DNA of 64,000 nt from Cephalotus follicularis (taxonomy: Eukaryota > Streptophyta > Magnoliopsida > Oxalidales > Cephalotaceae): contig BDDD01001667.1 of the NCBI GenBank assembly GCA_001972305.1, forward strand, positions 166,321 through 230,320. The letters are read 5' to 3'. The notes under the pieces are model-generated. The model searched no databases and was not told where the DNA came from. It worked only from the letters and a program-made list of their open reading frames with translations. A program made the position numbers and the translations under genes. Positions 1-12,070 of this stretch are shown one piece after another (positions within the stretch are counted from its first letter, which is position 1; the number at the start of each line of letters is the position of its first letter).

Positions 1-1030
1 GATCTTGGCAAGGACATTATATGCAATGACTCGAGCCCAAAGTCATTCAAGGTATTCCTAGGTGTAAAGATTTAAATCTATTTATTACAACAATAACCAT
101 GCATACATGGCCTTCAAAAGCCTTGTACTCCATATCTCCTTTCTTCCATCTCTCCTTGCAAAGGCTTCTTTTACAAAAAGAACAATACATTTTCGAAAAG
201 AAAATTACATTTTAAAAATTACATGGAGAAATATAAAAATAAGGAAAAATAAATAGTGCACGCAGGCACCTTATTACAGACCTTTAAAGATAATAAATAA
301 ATTAAAATCCATCCACACATAGAAAACATAAAACTAGGTCAAAGTCCTTTTCGGGCCATCCATTGTGCATAAGATCTATATTATATCCAATATAATAAAA
401 CAACAAATGCCATAAATGATAACCAATTACACAATTTAATTCAATGATTATTAACTGAGCAAACTCCCACTAAATCAAGCAATGATTTTTAATCTTCCAA
501 GTGCCAAAATGTATAAAATCCAATTTTATCAAAAATCAGTTTTTTTTTTAATTAAAAGATGTCGACGCTTATATAAAGGCATCAACGTGTTTTCTGGAAA
601 TACATGAACAAGGCGTCGATGTTCATCCAGAACATCAAAGCGTTTCATGGAAATGATGAACAACGCATTGACGTCTTTGAATAACGTCGACGCGTTTTCC
701 AGAAACATGAACAAGACATCGACGTTTATCAAGAACGTCGACGTCTATGGCCCCTTGGGCAGTTTCTGCATTTCAAAAAATGCTAAAAATAATGGTTTAG
801 ACTATGGAATACCATTCTGGCATTCCATAATGCACTATGCATGTTCCAAACATTATTCTAAACACATTAAAACAACATTCCCAGCACAAAAACTCAATGA
901 AATCCAATTTCAATCAATTTTCATTAAGGCACTTAGAAAATTTAGTTTGATCACTAAACACATCCATTGATTAAACTATTAATCAGTACATCATCTAAGG
1001 CATACATATTCAATTAAGGATGATGTGAGA
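1..1030 (-). other. Non-coding leader of a minus-strand copia-like retrotransposon
   Basis: Read on the minus strand, this stretch follows directly after a primer binding site (1031-1042), so it should be the internal leader of an LTR element whose LTR lies to the right. It is A+T rich and has no credible ORF; the short frames at 529-970 only translate a palindrome cluster. No gag similarity is visible before the window edge. Assignment to a copia type rests only on the look of the LTR/PBS junction, so it is tentative. Confidence 0.35.
559..747. repeat. GTCGAC palindrome cluster 1
   Basis: About eight copies of the form (A/G)(A/C)GTCGACG(C/T) or one-base variants (ATCAACG, GTCGATG, ATTGACG, ATCGACG), spaced about 15-35 bp. 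Exact GTCGAC cores begin near 561, 690 and 737. This cluster lies inside the leader, beyond the PBS, not in the LTR. Confidence 0.8.
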
Positions 1031-1042
1031 CTCTCTGATACC
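1031..1042 (-). other. Primer binding site, initiator tRNA-Met type
   Basis: The reverse complement reads TGGTATCAGAGA, the usual plant LTR-retrotransposon PBS with one change at its last base. It sits one base inside an LTR terminus ending in TTCA. Confidence 0.75.
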
Positions 1043-1043
1043 A

Positions 1044-3163
1044 CTGAAGGAAACGGACATACCGAGTCCAATGTCAGAAATGGACTTAGGTGTGTAAGGT
1101 GTAGAATAAAACTTAAACATACAATCATGGCAGCGGAATAACACCCTATATAACAAAACAAGTCCATAATGACACGTCCACAGATCACATGGATCACCAC
1201 AGCATCTAATGAATTGAATTGAAGTCACCATTGCAAACAATGGTGACACACAAGCATGGAATAAAGAAGAAGGACCAAAAAATATACCAGTAGGTATAGG
1301 CTACTTCGATCATTACCGCTACAAGCTTGAGTAGATTCCCTTTGATCTTCTCCAAGCCACAGGAACAGCAAGTAATCCAACCAGCATAAACAAAGTGAAT
1401 GAACTCACTCACTCTCTCACTTAGCTTAGAAAAGGTGTATTGATTTTGACCAATGAAGTCAATGATCAATCCACCCTAGATAAGCTCTTGCTTGGTGTAT
1501 ATTAAATAAAGAGAACACACAATCTGCAGAGAACTTCGAGTTCTTGCCCAGTAAAATGTCTCAACCTCTCTTTTCCATTTTCTGCAGAAATGCTTATAAC
1601 TAGCCTACAATTCTCTCTCCCAATCTCCCATTCACTTAGGATCATGGCCTTCACTCCCTGAGAGTCCGAAGCCATGATTCCCATGTTTCTAAAATGTGTA
1701 GAATCTAAAGAAACCATCTAAGGATGTGAGAGAAGTAGTGCCCACGAAGTGAGGTCGTGCATAGGTTACACGTTCTGCTCAAAGACGTCGACGCCTTCCA
1801 AAGGACGACGACGCCTATGCAACGTGGCACTGAAGCACATCGATGCTTTCTAAAAGACATCGACGTCTTTATCAGAGAAAAGCATCGATGTCTTTCTAAA
1901 AGACATCGACGCCTTCTGGCCAGTCAAGCATAAATAGTCTAACTCTTTTAGTGATCTCATGTACCTTACAAATATTGGTTAAGTAAGATCAAGCATATGT
2001 GTTTCCACGAAATACAAAATCCACACAACCGATATTTGACACCAACGCTTAATATGTCCAACATATTAAAGATCTAATCATTATAAGGCAGGGACCCCTT
2101 AAAATCTTGGTTAAAACGAGAGGTGTTCATAAATTACCGAAATACCCCTAGGGTTCAGTTTAGCCATTCTAAATGGTCCTCGACCAATTTAAATGCTATT
2201 GGAATAATATCCAAATATTATCCATATGGAAAAATTAATCTAATTAATTTTCCCACAATTTATTACACACCTCATTAACCCTATATTTGCTAAGTCGTCG
2301 GTTCGCGTGCACTATAATCCCTTGTCATACTTAGCCCCGATTAAGGTCTAGGGTAAGGATATGTGTCAACCTTAGATAGTACCTCAATGGTTAAAATATC
2401 TGATCATTACTAGGACCTTTGGTAAGCTCTCCGAAATCTAATTTCCAGTCAACCTCAACCTTGGCCAAGGACTTCATAAGTCCAAAGTATAATCAGACAA
2501 TAATAGGGCCGATCACCTTCGCTCAGGTGTGATAATCCCTTATTGCGCACTCACTTATATTCATATAGATTCGATCATACCCAAAGACCACCCGATTGCC
2601 AGCCCTGCGCAAGGACTGGGTAAGGTGGAGATCAAAGCATAACCGTCTCCATACAATATATAGTAGTTACTCAGGTCTAAGAATCAGACGAGTTTAAGAA
2701 CTCGCTAAGTGATCACCACTTATACACAACCGCAACAAGTAGGAGTCACTATTGACAAGAGAATAGCGACTCTCCGAATAGTGTCTCCTACGCGGGTCCT
2801 ATTCAGTGTTCACGCTCCCAGCGCGGACCCCGTATTTGCCCTAGTGTCCAACACATATGGTAGTGAGAGAATCCATCCCCCGATTCCATGAGCAGGCAAC
2901 ATACGTGCAAGTCTATCCGGTTCACTAATGCCCACAAAGTGAACCTATGACTTGGAACAAGTTTAACATAAGGAATAAGGTAACCAATCTCACACCCTCC
3001 ATGCTAGGCATCCAACCTTATGTCAGGGCATCACAAGTGTAAGCAGGTAAATGATAAACTACTTCAATTAAGTGATAAAACACAAGTGTTATAGCCATAA
3101 CATAATTAGCATGCATCATATATTTACAAGGAATAAGATTGTTTCATATATGATAAGATATAA
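1044..3163 (-). mobile_element. LTR of a minus-strand copia-like element (outer boundary uncertain)
   Basis: The LTR 3' terminus is placed at 1044 because the minus strand reads CCTTCA, then one base, then the PBS. The other end is not certain. A plausible TGATGCATGC start lies near 3110, and the next recognisable LTR begins at 3164. There is no coding sequence; the short frames here are chance. The palindrome cluster at 1782-1915 lies inside it. The superfamily is inferred, not proven. Confidence 0.4.
1782..1915. repeat. GTCGAC palindrome cluster 2
   Basis: Six copies of the AAGACGTCGACGTCTT class and its CpG-transition variants (ACATCGACGTC, GCATCGATGTC, GACGACGACGCC). The copies alternate with short A/T spacers. 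Confidence 0.8.
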
Positions 3164-4038
3164 TGTGACAACCCATCTGATGGCTTGTCGGGTCACTATA
3201 TATAACACATAGTCGTGACATCATCACGTATGGATGGTGGCTTTGTGGAATACGATCACACCGCCACGCTTAAGTCGGTTTTCCTTATCTGTTTGGACGG
3301 TGGCTTTGTATGGAAGAAGAGATTCTTGCCATTTCTATTGATCCGATTTTCCTTCTCTGATAGAGTCTATATCTGCATATAAGGAAATCATTTAGTCACA
3401 TGATTTTTCCATTAGTTTTACACGTTTTTGTTGTTTTAAAAACTTATCTCTACATTTCTTGAAAAACCATATGCATTTTTATCAAACCAGAGGAACACCT
3501 TTGTCACTATCATTCTTGATCGATTTTGGCATCTTTTGAAGGTATTTTCTAAATGAAAGTTATAGTTTTCACTACATAGTTTCAATATCAATCAATAATT
3601 GGTATTAAAAACCGGTTAGAATTTATCTTTCAGCATGATTGTAGAGGCTTATTGGAAATAAAATTCTATTGTTATTTTTAATTTGTTTATCCATGGGATT
3701 TTTATGCATAACTTGCTATACTGATATTTGAAGCAAAGAAACCATGTTATAGACATATATATGTCACTATTTTATGATTTATGCATAGAAAAATCAGATT
3801 GTAGTTCTTAATTTGTAAACTGCAATATTCCAGAAAATATATCTTCAAGTTGCTATTCATATTGGTACCTTGCATTTTATATCATCATGTATTGATATAC
3901 GTATATAATGATGTTTACAAACTCATAAACCATGTTTCAGAACCTGCATTTTGCCGTTTGTAACTTGCGTTTATAAATTTGAAGTGTTATGCATGGTTTT
4001 CAATTGATTTTCTGCAACTGGTTTTGTGTTCTGGGTGT

Positions 4039-4285
4039 TAAGCGTCGATGCCTATTGTAAGCGTCGATGCATGTGTGTCTAAATTTTTTTGTAAAATGCC
4101 ATGCATGTGTTTAAACGTCAACGCTTTTGTCTATACACCGACGCTTATGTCGTGTTTTGCTGTTTGATTCTTCGACGTTTTGTTCAGTGTTTTTGTCATT
4201 GCTATGTCAAAACCGTCGACGCCTATGTTAAGCACCAATGCTTTTGACATGCACGTTGACGCTTCTGTTCGCACGTCGATGCTTT
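4039..4285. repeat. GTCGAC palindrome cluster 3 (GCGTCGACGC class)
   Basis: About nine degenerate copies (AAGCGTCGATGC, ACGTCAACGCTT, CCGTCGACGCC, ACGTTGACGCTT, ACGTCGATGCTT) in A-left. They lie about 0.88-1.12 kb from the LTR start and 1.37-1.61 kb from its end. Confidence 0.8.
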
Positions 4286-4729
4286 ATTCTTGCAGTTTGA
4301 TATTTTTTTTTCATATGTTATGGTAATGCTTGGATTAATCTGATTAGGGTATTGATATCATCCGTTGTGGAGATTAGGATACTTCTTGTTAGCTTTTGTT
4401 ATGTATTCGGGTTTGTTTAGTTTTCGATCTGCTAAGGTACAAATATTTCTCGTTTCTTGGTTACTCTTTGATTTTATTGAATTGGATTTGTCATTGTCGG
4501 ATACTCGATTTTATTTGAATAAAATATGTTTCATTACTAAGATTAATATTACTGATTTTTATAGTCTGTACATGATTTTCACTATCGAAAATATGTTAAA
4601 TGAACATGGCTTTCACTTTTGGGAGTATGTTAAATTTCGGATATGAAAGTATGTTGGTGATACTTACTAAATAATTTCAGATATGTCTCGAGACAGTATA
4701 CATATGTATGTTTTAAAATGTTTTAGAAA

Positions 4730-4815
4730 AAGCAATGTTTTAGCATAATTACATACAGAGAAAAACTTACTTATGAGCAATGTTTTAGAAAAAGCAATGT
4801 TTTAGCATAATTTCA
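4730..4815 (+). repeat. Short direct duplication inside A-left LTR
   Basis: A segment of about 35 bp containing GTTTTAGAAAAAGCAATG occurs twice almost exactly (near 4720-4750 and 4778-4811). This is a small local tandem duplication with no coding meaning. Confidence 0.6.
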
Positions 4816-5653
4816 GATAGTCTGTACATATGCATGTTCCTTTGGCACGGAGGACATGACACCTACCGTGACGGTGTGATCGGTCTACGGCTTCTCTTTA
4901 TATATGTATCCTGAGAGTAGGGTATGGATCCTTTTGAGGCGTATGAGTTAAGTCTAGCTATTATCAGATTCAGATTTAGATTCAGAGGAATTATTGTGTA
5001 GTGTCGTACACGTCTTTCCGTCAGAGCATGTGGGCCTCGCGAACCCCTTGCATTTATATATATGTACATCAGATTCTCTGTTATGGAATTATGAAATCAA
5101 ATAAAGTTTTGAATTATGACTTATGATACTATACTTTTCGGAAAGTTAGGAAAATTTTATAACTGTTTTATTTGAATATTCTACTTTACATTATAAACAA
5201 TATTTAATCGTATTATTTGTTGATTTTAGAATTAAGATATTTGTTTATCTTTTACATGTCCGTTTACTGTTTTATATTCCTTATCTGTACTGAGGTTTGC
5301 TCAACCGCGTTTTTGTTTCCATACGGTAAGTTTTCAGGAGCATCGGGGAAATGTGTGAGAGAGGTATCCACCTTGTGTCCGAGGATCACCTAGGAATTCA
5401 TCCTATTTTGTTTACGTTGTTTCATGGTCATGTTTAGGCCAGTCATTTGAACAATGTTAAGATTTTGGTTTATGTTTTTAGATTATGGTTTTGAAATTTG
5501 TTAAGTAAAGATATCAGACTATGTTTATGTTCAGTTATGATATGTCTTAGACCATCACGTTTTTGTATAAAGATAATATTTCAGTTTTATGATCTGTTAT
5601 GTTTAAGTTCTGTGATCGTATATGTAAGGGCTCCCACCTTTGGGGGTGTTACA

Positions 5654-6360
5654 AATGAGTTCGATGGTAAACTCCACTTCCCGTTACAGTGGCAATCCTG
5701 GTAACTTCTCCGGAAACACATCTGAAAACTCTCTAACCATAGGATAATCGTCAAGGCGAGGTTCATCCTTAGAGACATTTTTCACAACAGCTAACAATCC
5801 CTCAGCGCCCCTAGCAACCACCTTCTGAGTCTTCAAAGCTGAAATTATCTTGACATCCTTCCTCGGTCGTGAACCATGATAAATAAAATCAGGTCTACAC
5901 ACATCTCCAAACAAAATCCTCAGAGCGTGACAATCGATTGTGGCACAATGGCGATCCAACCAATCCATGCCAAGAATCATATCAAAATCATGCATATCAA
6001 TCTGGAGAAGATCCACCTCACGGAATTATCATAGAACGAAACAGGACAATCACTGAAATACTCGGATATCATAACAGAAGTCCCCATAAAGATCGAAAGA
6101 ACCAGAACTGGATCCAAAGAGTGAGAAGGCATTCCAAGATGCCGAACAAAAGATCTCGCTACCATAGAGTGAGTCGATCTAGTATCATACAATACATAAG
6201 CCTTACTATTACCAGAGGAAATAAAACCTAAAACTGTACCTGGAGCATTACCAGCCTGATGAGTCGTCAAAGTGAAGACTCTGCCTCCCACATTACATTG
6301 TAGCGCATCAGCACCATTTCCTCTCCTATACTTTGCACAAGGATCAGGACAACCCTTCAC
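5654..6360 (-). pseudogene. pol: Family A protease and start of RT, broken
   Basis: Minus-strand remnant of a Ty3/gypsy aspartic protease. The active-site region reads DTRSTHS where DTGSTHS is normal, so the catalytic glycine is replaced by arginine. The later DFDMILGMDWL motif is intact (about 5970-6000), followed by the linker EFSDVFPEKLPGLP. The frame then has one stop, continues as REVEFTIEL and ends exactly where the opposite-strand LTR terminus starts at 5653. At least one frameshift lies near 5990. RT, RNase H and integrase are absent. The gag remnant at 6361-7445 belongs to the same element. Confidence 0.8.
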
Positions 6361-7445
6361 AAAGTGACCCGTCTAACCACATACGAAGCAAGCCCCATTG
6401 GCCTTATAACAGCTTCTGACCGGATGCTATCTACCACAAGTATCACATCGGGCAATTTGAACATTGGGGTTACCCCTACCCGCAGCACCCTGAACATTTC
6501 TCTGATCATTACCCGGCAGTCTATGTTGTCCTCCATCCTTATTCCGATTGAGATCCTTCTTGTGCTGCTTGCCATTTCAGCCCTTATTCCATGGACTGCC
6601 TGGCCCCTTATTCTATTGTCCAGAATCTTGATCATTTCTATTCCGTTTCTTGTCCCCCTCCTAACGTGCTGCCTGGAAGTCCAATCTCTCCATATCGATA
6701 TTCTCTACAACATTTGCAACCTCCGACACATCAGCAAATCTGGAATTTATCAGCTTACCCGTGAGCTGATAATGCAGCTTCCATTTGAACTTCTTAGCTT
6801 GCTCCAATGCCGACCCCGTCGCGGATCCAACAAAGCCGGCCAATCTGGTGAATCGGGCTAAAAACTCAGTGACTAATTCATCATCCTTCTGCCTTGTATT
6901 GACAAACTCCCTTGCATAAGCCTCCTTATCAGTAGTGGGAAAATATTGTGCTGATAGAAGACTTCACAGAACTCAGACCATGACAAGGCATCAAAATAAC
7001 CTCCACCCTTAGCCAACCTCAATGACTTCCACAACTTTGGAGCATCTCCTTCTAGCTTGTAAGTAGCCAACCAAACTTTCTACTCATCATCCCATCCCAA
7101 CACATCAAAAATTTTCTCCATGTACGCAATCCAGTGTTCAGCCTGCACAGGTGTCAGGGTTGAACTAAAAGACTACGACATCTTCGTCTGGAACCGCTCA
7201 AGCCAAACATATACATGAGTGTCGTGCCGGTTCCCAGCTTCCCTACCAGTCTGAACATCAGTCGGTGCATTCTCCTTTGAAACTTGCTTCCTACGACCTT
7301 GTCCTGGATTCTGCTGGTGTATCACTCGATTTACCTCTTGAGCAACTGCTTGCCGTACCAACTCTTCCACATAAGGCTCATTTCTGACCTCTTCCTAAGC
7401 CCCAGCTGGTGCAATTCTCTGAGTGGTGTTCCTTGTTCGCACCAT
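6361..7445 (-). pseudogene. gag: Family A gag (capsid and nucleocapsid), several frameshifts and stops
   Basis: The start is placed at 7445 (MVRTRNTTQR), the first ATG after the leader. The order is a basic N-terminus, a retrotransposon gag core with HWIAYMEKIFDVLG and ATYKLEGDAPKLW (about 7000-7130), LSWSEFCEVF (about 6960-6990), and a nucleocapsid region with two zinc knuckles. The knuckles are CDTCG and CFVCG...GHFVKGC (CX2CX4HX4C), the second containing a stop. Frame changes near 6860, 6650 and 6360 and several stops make it non-coding today. Gag would form the virus-like particle. The same gag type is found at 47530-48330. Confidence 0.8.
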
Positions 7446-7602
7446 CTACGAAAAGACACCGAAACATGAAATATCAAAAGGACAGAAAAACTAAAACAGA
7501 AGACATATCAGAATGACTATAAGGAAATAGCCTAACCAGAATTCTACCCAATCTCACAGGTCAAGCCGAAATAGGTCTTCTAAGGAAAGAAAAACCTACT
7601 AT
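7446..7602 (-). other. Family A leader between PBS and gag
   Basis: About 157 bp of A-rich untranslated leader. No ORF or structure was noticed. Confidence 0.6.
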
Positions 7603-7611
7603 CTGATACCA
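7603..7611 (-). other. Primer binding site of family A element
   Basis: The reverse complement reads TGGTATCAG, five bases inside the LTR terminus GTGTTACA at 7617. It fits the initiator tRNA-Met class. Confidence 0.8.
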
Positions 7612-8999
7612 TATTCTGTAACACCCCTGAATGGTGGGAGCCCTTACAGGTCATAATACATAACTTAACAAAATAAATGCATAATTTCATTCACATTACG
7701 TGGTGGTCTGAAACATAACCTAATAACATATTTGAATCTAAACACAGTCTAAAAACTTTAACATAAACCAAAATGTCATAATCTGAAACCATAATCCGAA
7801 AAGAATCAAAATTTTCAAAATACTGGCCCTAACATGACCATATGACAATAGAAACATAATAGGATCAAACTCCTAGATGATCCTCAAACATAGGTGGACA
7901 CCTCTCACCACACATTGCGCTGATGCTCCTGATAACATGCCGCATGGAAACAAAAACGCGGTTGAGCAAACCTCAGTACGAATATGGAAAGTAAAAACAG
8001 TAAACAATAATTTTAAAACACAGTAAGATTTCATATTGAACTCAAAATAGAAATTTTAATAATCAGTTTAAACATTCTTTATAAATCACCTCTGAATATT
8101 CATATGAACCAAATCCATAACTTTCAAAACATAAAGCATACCTTTCAACACATAAAGTTCCATACCGAGCATCATAACATATCACATATCGGAACACATA
8201 TAAGCAAGGGATTCACGACGTCCACATGCCAGATAGAAATGACGTGTACGGCATTACACACTCAATTCTCATAACATAACATATCACATATTACAAGGAT
8301 CGATCCATACGCCTCTATCATAAATAACGGATCCATAATCCTCCACATAGGATATCATAACGTAGAGAGATGCCATGGACTAATCACACCGCCACGGAAA
8401 CTGTCATGCCTCCGTGCCAAAGGACATGCCTATGGTATGCCCCTTAGGTGGGTACAAAAAAAAGTCAGTACTTCACAAGTTCAAAAACATTGATTTTATC
8501 ATAATCAATTTAAAACACATAAAAAAGGTTTTCTGAACATATCCAAAAATCGTTATCAAATGATAGAATTTCATATTGCACATATTTTCATAATTGAAAA
8601 TCAACTTATTTAATTTCACAATAAAAGAGATGATCACAAATCACAGCTGAATTTATAAAGTCAAAAATATTGAATTTCATAAAAATATTAAAACTTACTT
8701 ATTTTCCAAAACATATCAAAATTCGAAGCATAACAGAGTTCATAAAACAGAAGGAATATGACAAGGAAGGAATTATCCGTACCTTATGCGATCACAGAAA
8801 TAACTTTATAAATTGATCGGTAAATTTGTAAACTGCCCATTGGTAGGAAAATTATCTCTAAGATACAAAAGCATTCACATAAGGACTTTAACTTAACTAC
8901 GGACATTAAATAAAAAATATAACGGTGTTTAAAACAGACCCCGATTTGTCAGAAGAACAAACGGATCAGAAAATTTGAAAGCAGAAATTTTCTGGACTC

Positions 9000-9209
9000 A
9001 CAGCCGACTGTAATAGAGCTCCAGTCGACTATTCAAGGCATGGCAGTTGACTACCCAACTTGGCCAGCCAACTAACCAAGCAGAACTGTAGCCAGCCGAC
9101 TGAAACAGGGGTCTAGTCGACTGTGAAAGGCATAGTAGCCGACAGATCAATAAGGCAGCCGACTACAAATTGCACAACAGCCGACTGTTCAAGAAAATAG
9201 CCGACTGTA
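9000..9209. repeat. GTCGAC palindrome cluster 4 (CAGTCGACTG class)
   Basis: About ten copies of CAGTCGACTG or CAGCCGACTG and close variants (CTAGTCGACTGTG, CAGCCAACTAA). The cluster lies 1.38-1.59 kb from the LTR 3' terminus. That is the same distance at which A-left carries the GCGTCGACGC class. Confidence 0.85.
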
Positions 9210-9422
9210 CTGGGCGACAGAACACAAATATCTAACAATCCTATGCAATTTTCTGTCAAAAATATGGATATCACATTACCAGAAGGCCACAACCATTTAA
9301 ATAAGACTCTATATGGTATTAAAATAGTAAAAGAACACTGAACATAAGAGAGATATAACAATAGTGGCTATACTTAAAGAGAGTGATAAATTCTAATCAA
9401 TTACATACATATATGTATATGA

Positions 9423-9443
9423 ATATATATATATATATATATA
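9423..9443. repeat. (AT)n microsatellite
   Basis: Twenty-one bases of alternating A and T inside A-right. Confidence 0.9.
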
Positions 9444-11003
9444 GCCGGATTAGTATCGAAATACCAACTACCAGTTTTCAAAACCAGCAAGCAACCTATA
9501 CAAGACGCCTAAAGAATTGTTAGCAGACTCAGAAACGATAACAGAGCATAGTGTGGAAGGAATCAAAAGGAAGCAAGATGCAAAAATTTAACAATCGGCA
9601 ATTTCATACAAAAGCAGGACGAATCATCTCACAAAACAAGAGAACTAACCTGCAATGGTGACCCAAAAACTGTAAAAGGACCACAACGATTCCCAAGACT
9701 TACAGTGGTTGTTTAGTAGGAAGAAGAGAAGGGAAAACATATGGATTCAAAGCCTGCCAATGTTATGCATATCAAAGAAAAACAATCCATAAACCGAACC
9801 AGACAACACTGCAAACGAAACTCAAGGAATCCAAAGGCTTGCAAGACACGATGTTTTCCAGGAAAGAAAGAGACGAAGATAGAGACAGAGCAATGGCTGA
9901 TGGCTTACTTAAACAGAAAGGGTAGACAATTTCGGGAGAGATAAGGAAAGAGGGAGAGATTTTGTGAGAATTTGAGGGAAAGAGGGAGAGAATCGGGTGA
10001 GATAGAGAGAAGGAGGGAGATAAAAATAGAATGGGAGAGATATGGGAGAGGGAAGGAAATAAATTAAAAAGATTTAGTTTTAAAGGATTAAAATAAAAAC
10101 TGATTTGATATCAGTTAAAAAAATAAAATAAAATGATTCTTACATATGCCTATACACATACTAACATACCCAATAAGCCAAGGCTAGTATCAATCAGCCA
10201 AAACACATAGACCAAAATAAAGTAGTCAGACTACTTAACAAAACAGATTAAAGGCCCAAAAATATGTACACGAACAAATAGGGTATTGCATCAGACATGA
10301 TGGTTTATATTTCAGTACAGTATACATATATATAAACAATATATACAAGAGGCCAAGTGGCTACAATCAGGAAGATATCAAGAATACCACAAAGGTGCAA
10401 ACAATATATTTGTCTGAAGACCAGTGGGTGTCACACACCGCTACCTCCTAGCCCCAACGATGCACCACCTAACGATCACCATACACTCCAACGATGAAAG
10501 AAAAGGTAAACAGTATTACCGGTATTTAGCGGGCAATTAAAAGTCACGATCTGCATTGCAAATAAGTTTGGTGTATAAGCTCTAGCCACCTCCTGGCTCC
10601 TGGGCCCACCTTTGTAATCAGTGATACACTCCGATCACTAGACCATCAGACTATCAATCACAATCAATACAGTTATTACATATATAATGTAATTTAAACA
10701 GTAGTTGTCTTTGGAGAAAACAGTAACATTAACAGTAACAGTGGTTGTCCTTAGAGAAAATTGTGGTTTAAAACATTCAGTTGTGCATATAGCACTTATT
10801 CCTTAAAATCCTTGAAACAGTAGCATTTATATAAAATACATTGGTAGATATAAAATACATCTATAACAGTGGCAATATGAAATTTGCATAACAGTATAAT
10901 CAATATCAAGTTAGTAAGGATGCATAACGGTTCACAGTGTGGAAACAAATATAATATCATGAGAATTGTACATAAACAGGACAAAAATGTTGACTGTATA
11001 GTC

Positions 11004-11190
11004 TTAAGTGTCCACGGTTTCTCTTAAAGCGTCCACGGTTCCTCTCAAAGCGTCGACAATTTATATTAAGCATCGTCGGTTCCCTCACTTAGGCGTCGAC
11101 AATTTCTACTCAAAGCGTCAACAATTCTCCTTAAGCGTCACCAATTCCCTCTTAAGCGTCGACGATCCCTTATTAAGCATCGACGGTTTA
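11004..11190. repeat. GTCGAC palindrome cluster 5a (AAGCGTCGACAATT class)
   Basis: Nine closely spaced copies with a regular arm: AAGCGTCGACAATT, AAGCGTCCACGGTT, AAGCGTCGACGATC, AAGCATCGACGGTT. In F2 and F3 the comparable position holds CAGTCGACTG copies. Confidence 0.85.
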
Positions 11191-11939
11191 CTTCATCCAG
11201 GCAATTCACAGTGAAACCAGAAAAAGACCATGCATTTATACTTTTCTATTCAGTCTAATATCGATATATAGATGTATATAAACTATTCTAACAAGAAGTA
11301 CATGTTATATCTTCATAAACATGTCATAAATCCTACCTCAAAACGCTATCCCAGAATCAATTTGGATTGATTCCTCTCTTTACACTCCAATACACTTTCC
11401 ACCCCACTTAATATTCAATCATCGTAGAAAACAATCCAATTTGCATGTTAATAGTAGATACATAATAAAATCACTATCTATATGTAAACTGATTGTCCAT
11501 AACAACAACTGAATTCAATTCAGAAGATTATCAATTCAATTCTAATTTCCAGTTCAACTTTGCCACTCCATTTTCAGCATGCAACTTATCACAGCAGATA
11601 GATTCTTGTTTTATCAACATTTCTAACTCTCTATTCTACTCACTATAACATTTATTATAAAGGAATTTTCCTTCAGTGATTCAGCAATCTATTAACTCAA
11701 ATCTTTAACCTTTCTCTTCTCTCTCTCACCACCATCTCACTGTTTTTTATTCAATTTTGCAAGTGACAAAGGTACAAGACACTAATCTCCTCAGCAGATA
11801 AAAACTGGAATCTCATGCCGCTAAATTCTCCAATGCTTTGCCACGTTTCCTTGTCATTTCACACCGGCAACACCTGTCTTAAATTACTCAGAACATTGCT
11901 CTATTTTGATCAACACGTATCAGACACCTGCTTGGGCTC

Positions 11940-12070
11940 AAAGCGTCAACGGTTTTATCCTTGGCGTCAGCTGTTACGTGCCTACTCAAACGGTCGCTCT
12001 GTTCCAATTGACACGTATCAAATACTTGTCTCGGCACAAAGCATTGACGGTATTCTCTTTGGCGTCAATG
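11940..12070. repeat. GTCGAC palindrome cluster 5b, U3-proximal
   Basis: Four degenerate copies (AAAGCGTCAACGG, TTGGCGTCAGC, AAAGCATTGACGG, TTGGCGTCAATGG) located 182-312 bp from the F1 LTR start. Confidence 0.7.

Larger units (their letters stand above)
3164..5653 (+). mobile_element. Family A LTR, plus orientation (A-left), 2.49 kb
   Basis: Starts TGTGACAACC and ends GGGGGTGTTACA. Its 3' third matches the reverse complement of 7617-8460. Shared blocks are TTGCTCAACCGCGTTTTTG near 5295, the GGCACGGAGGACATGACA block near 4840, and GCATGTGGGCCTCGCGAACC near 5025. No PBS follows and no polypurine tract precedes it. Its 3' terminus abuts a broken pol frame of the same family on the opposite strand. 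I find no 5-bp target duplication (TATAA against AATGA). It is either a solo or rearranged LTR. Confidence 0.75.
7617..10270 (-). mobile_element. Family A 5' LTR, minus orientation (A-right)
   Basis: The terminus at 7617 reads TGTAACACCCC on the plus strand (GGGGTGTTACA on the minus strand) and is followed by the PBS, so this is the 5' LTR of the minus-strand element 5654-7616. The first 850 bp match A-left in inverted orientation. A purine-rich tract at 9945-10065 (GGGAGAGA repeats) may belong to the transcript leader. The outer end is uncertain: sequence from about 10290 onward matches LTR family F, so the join lies between about 10240 and 10300. Confidence 0.7.

Noticed and set aside
6364-6861. 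165-codon plus-strand frame
   Set aside because: Antisense shadow of the family A gag nucleocapsid region.
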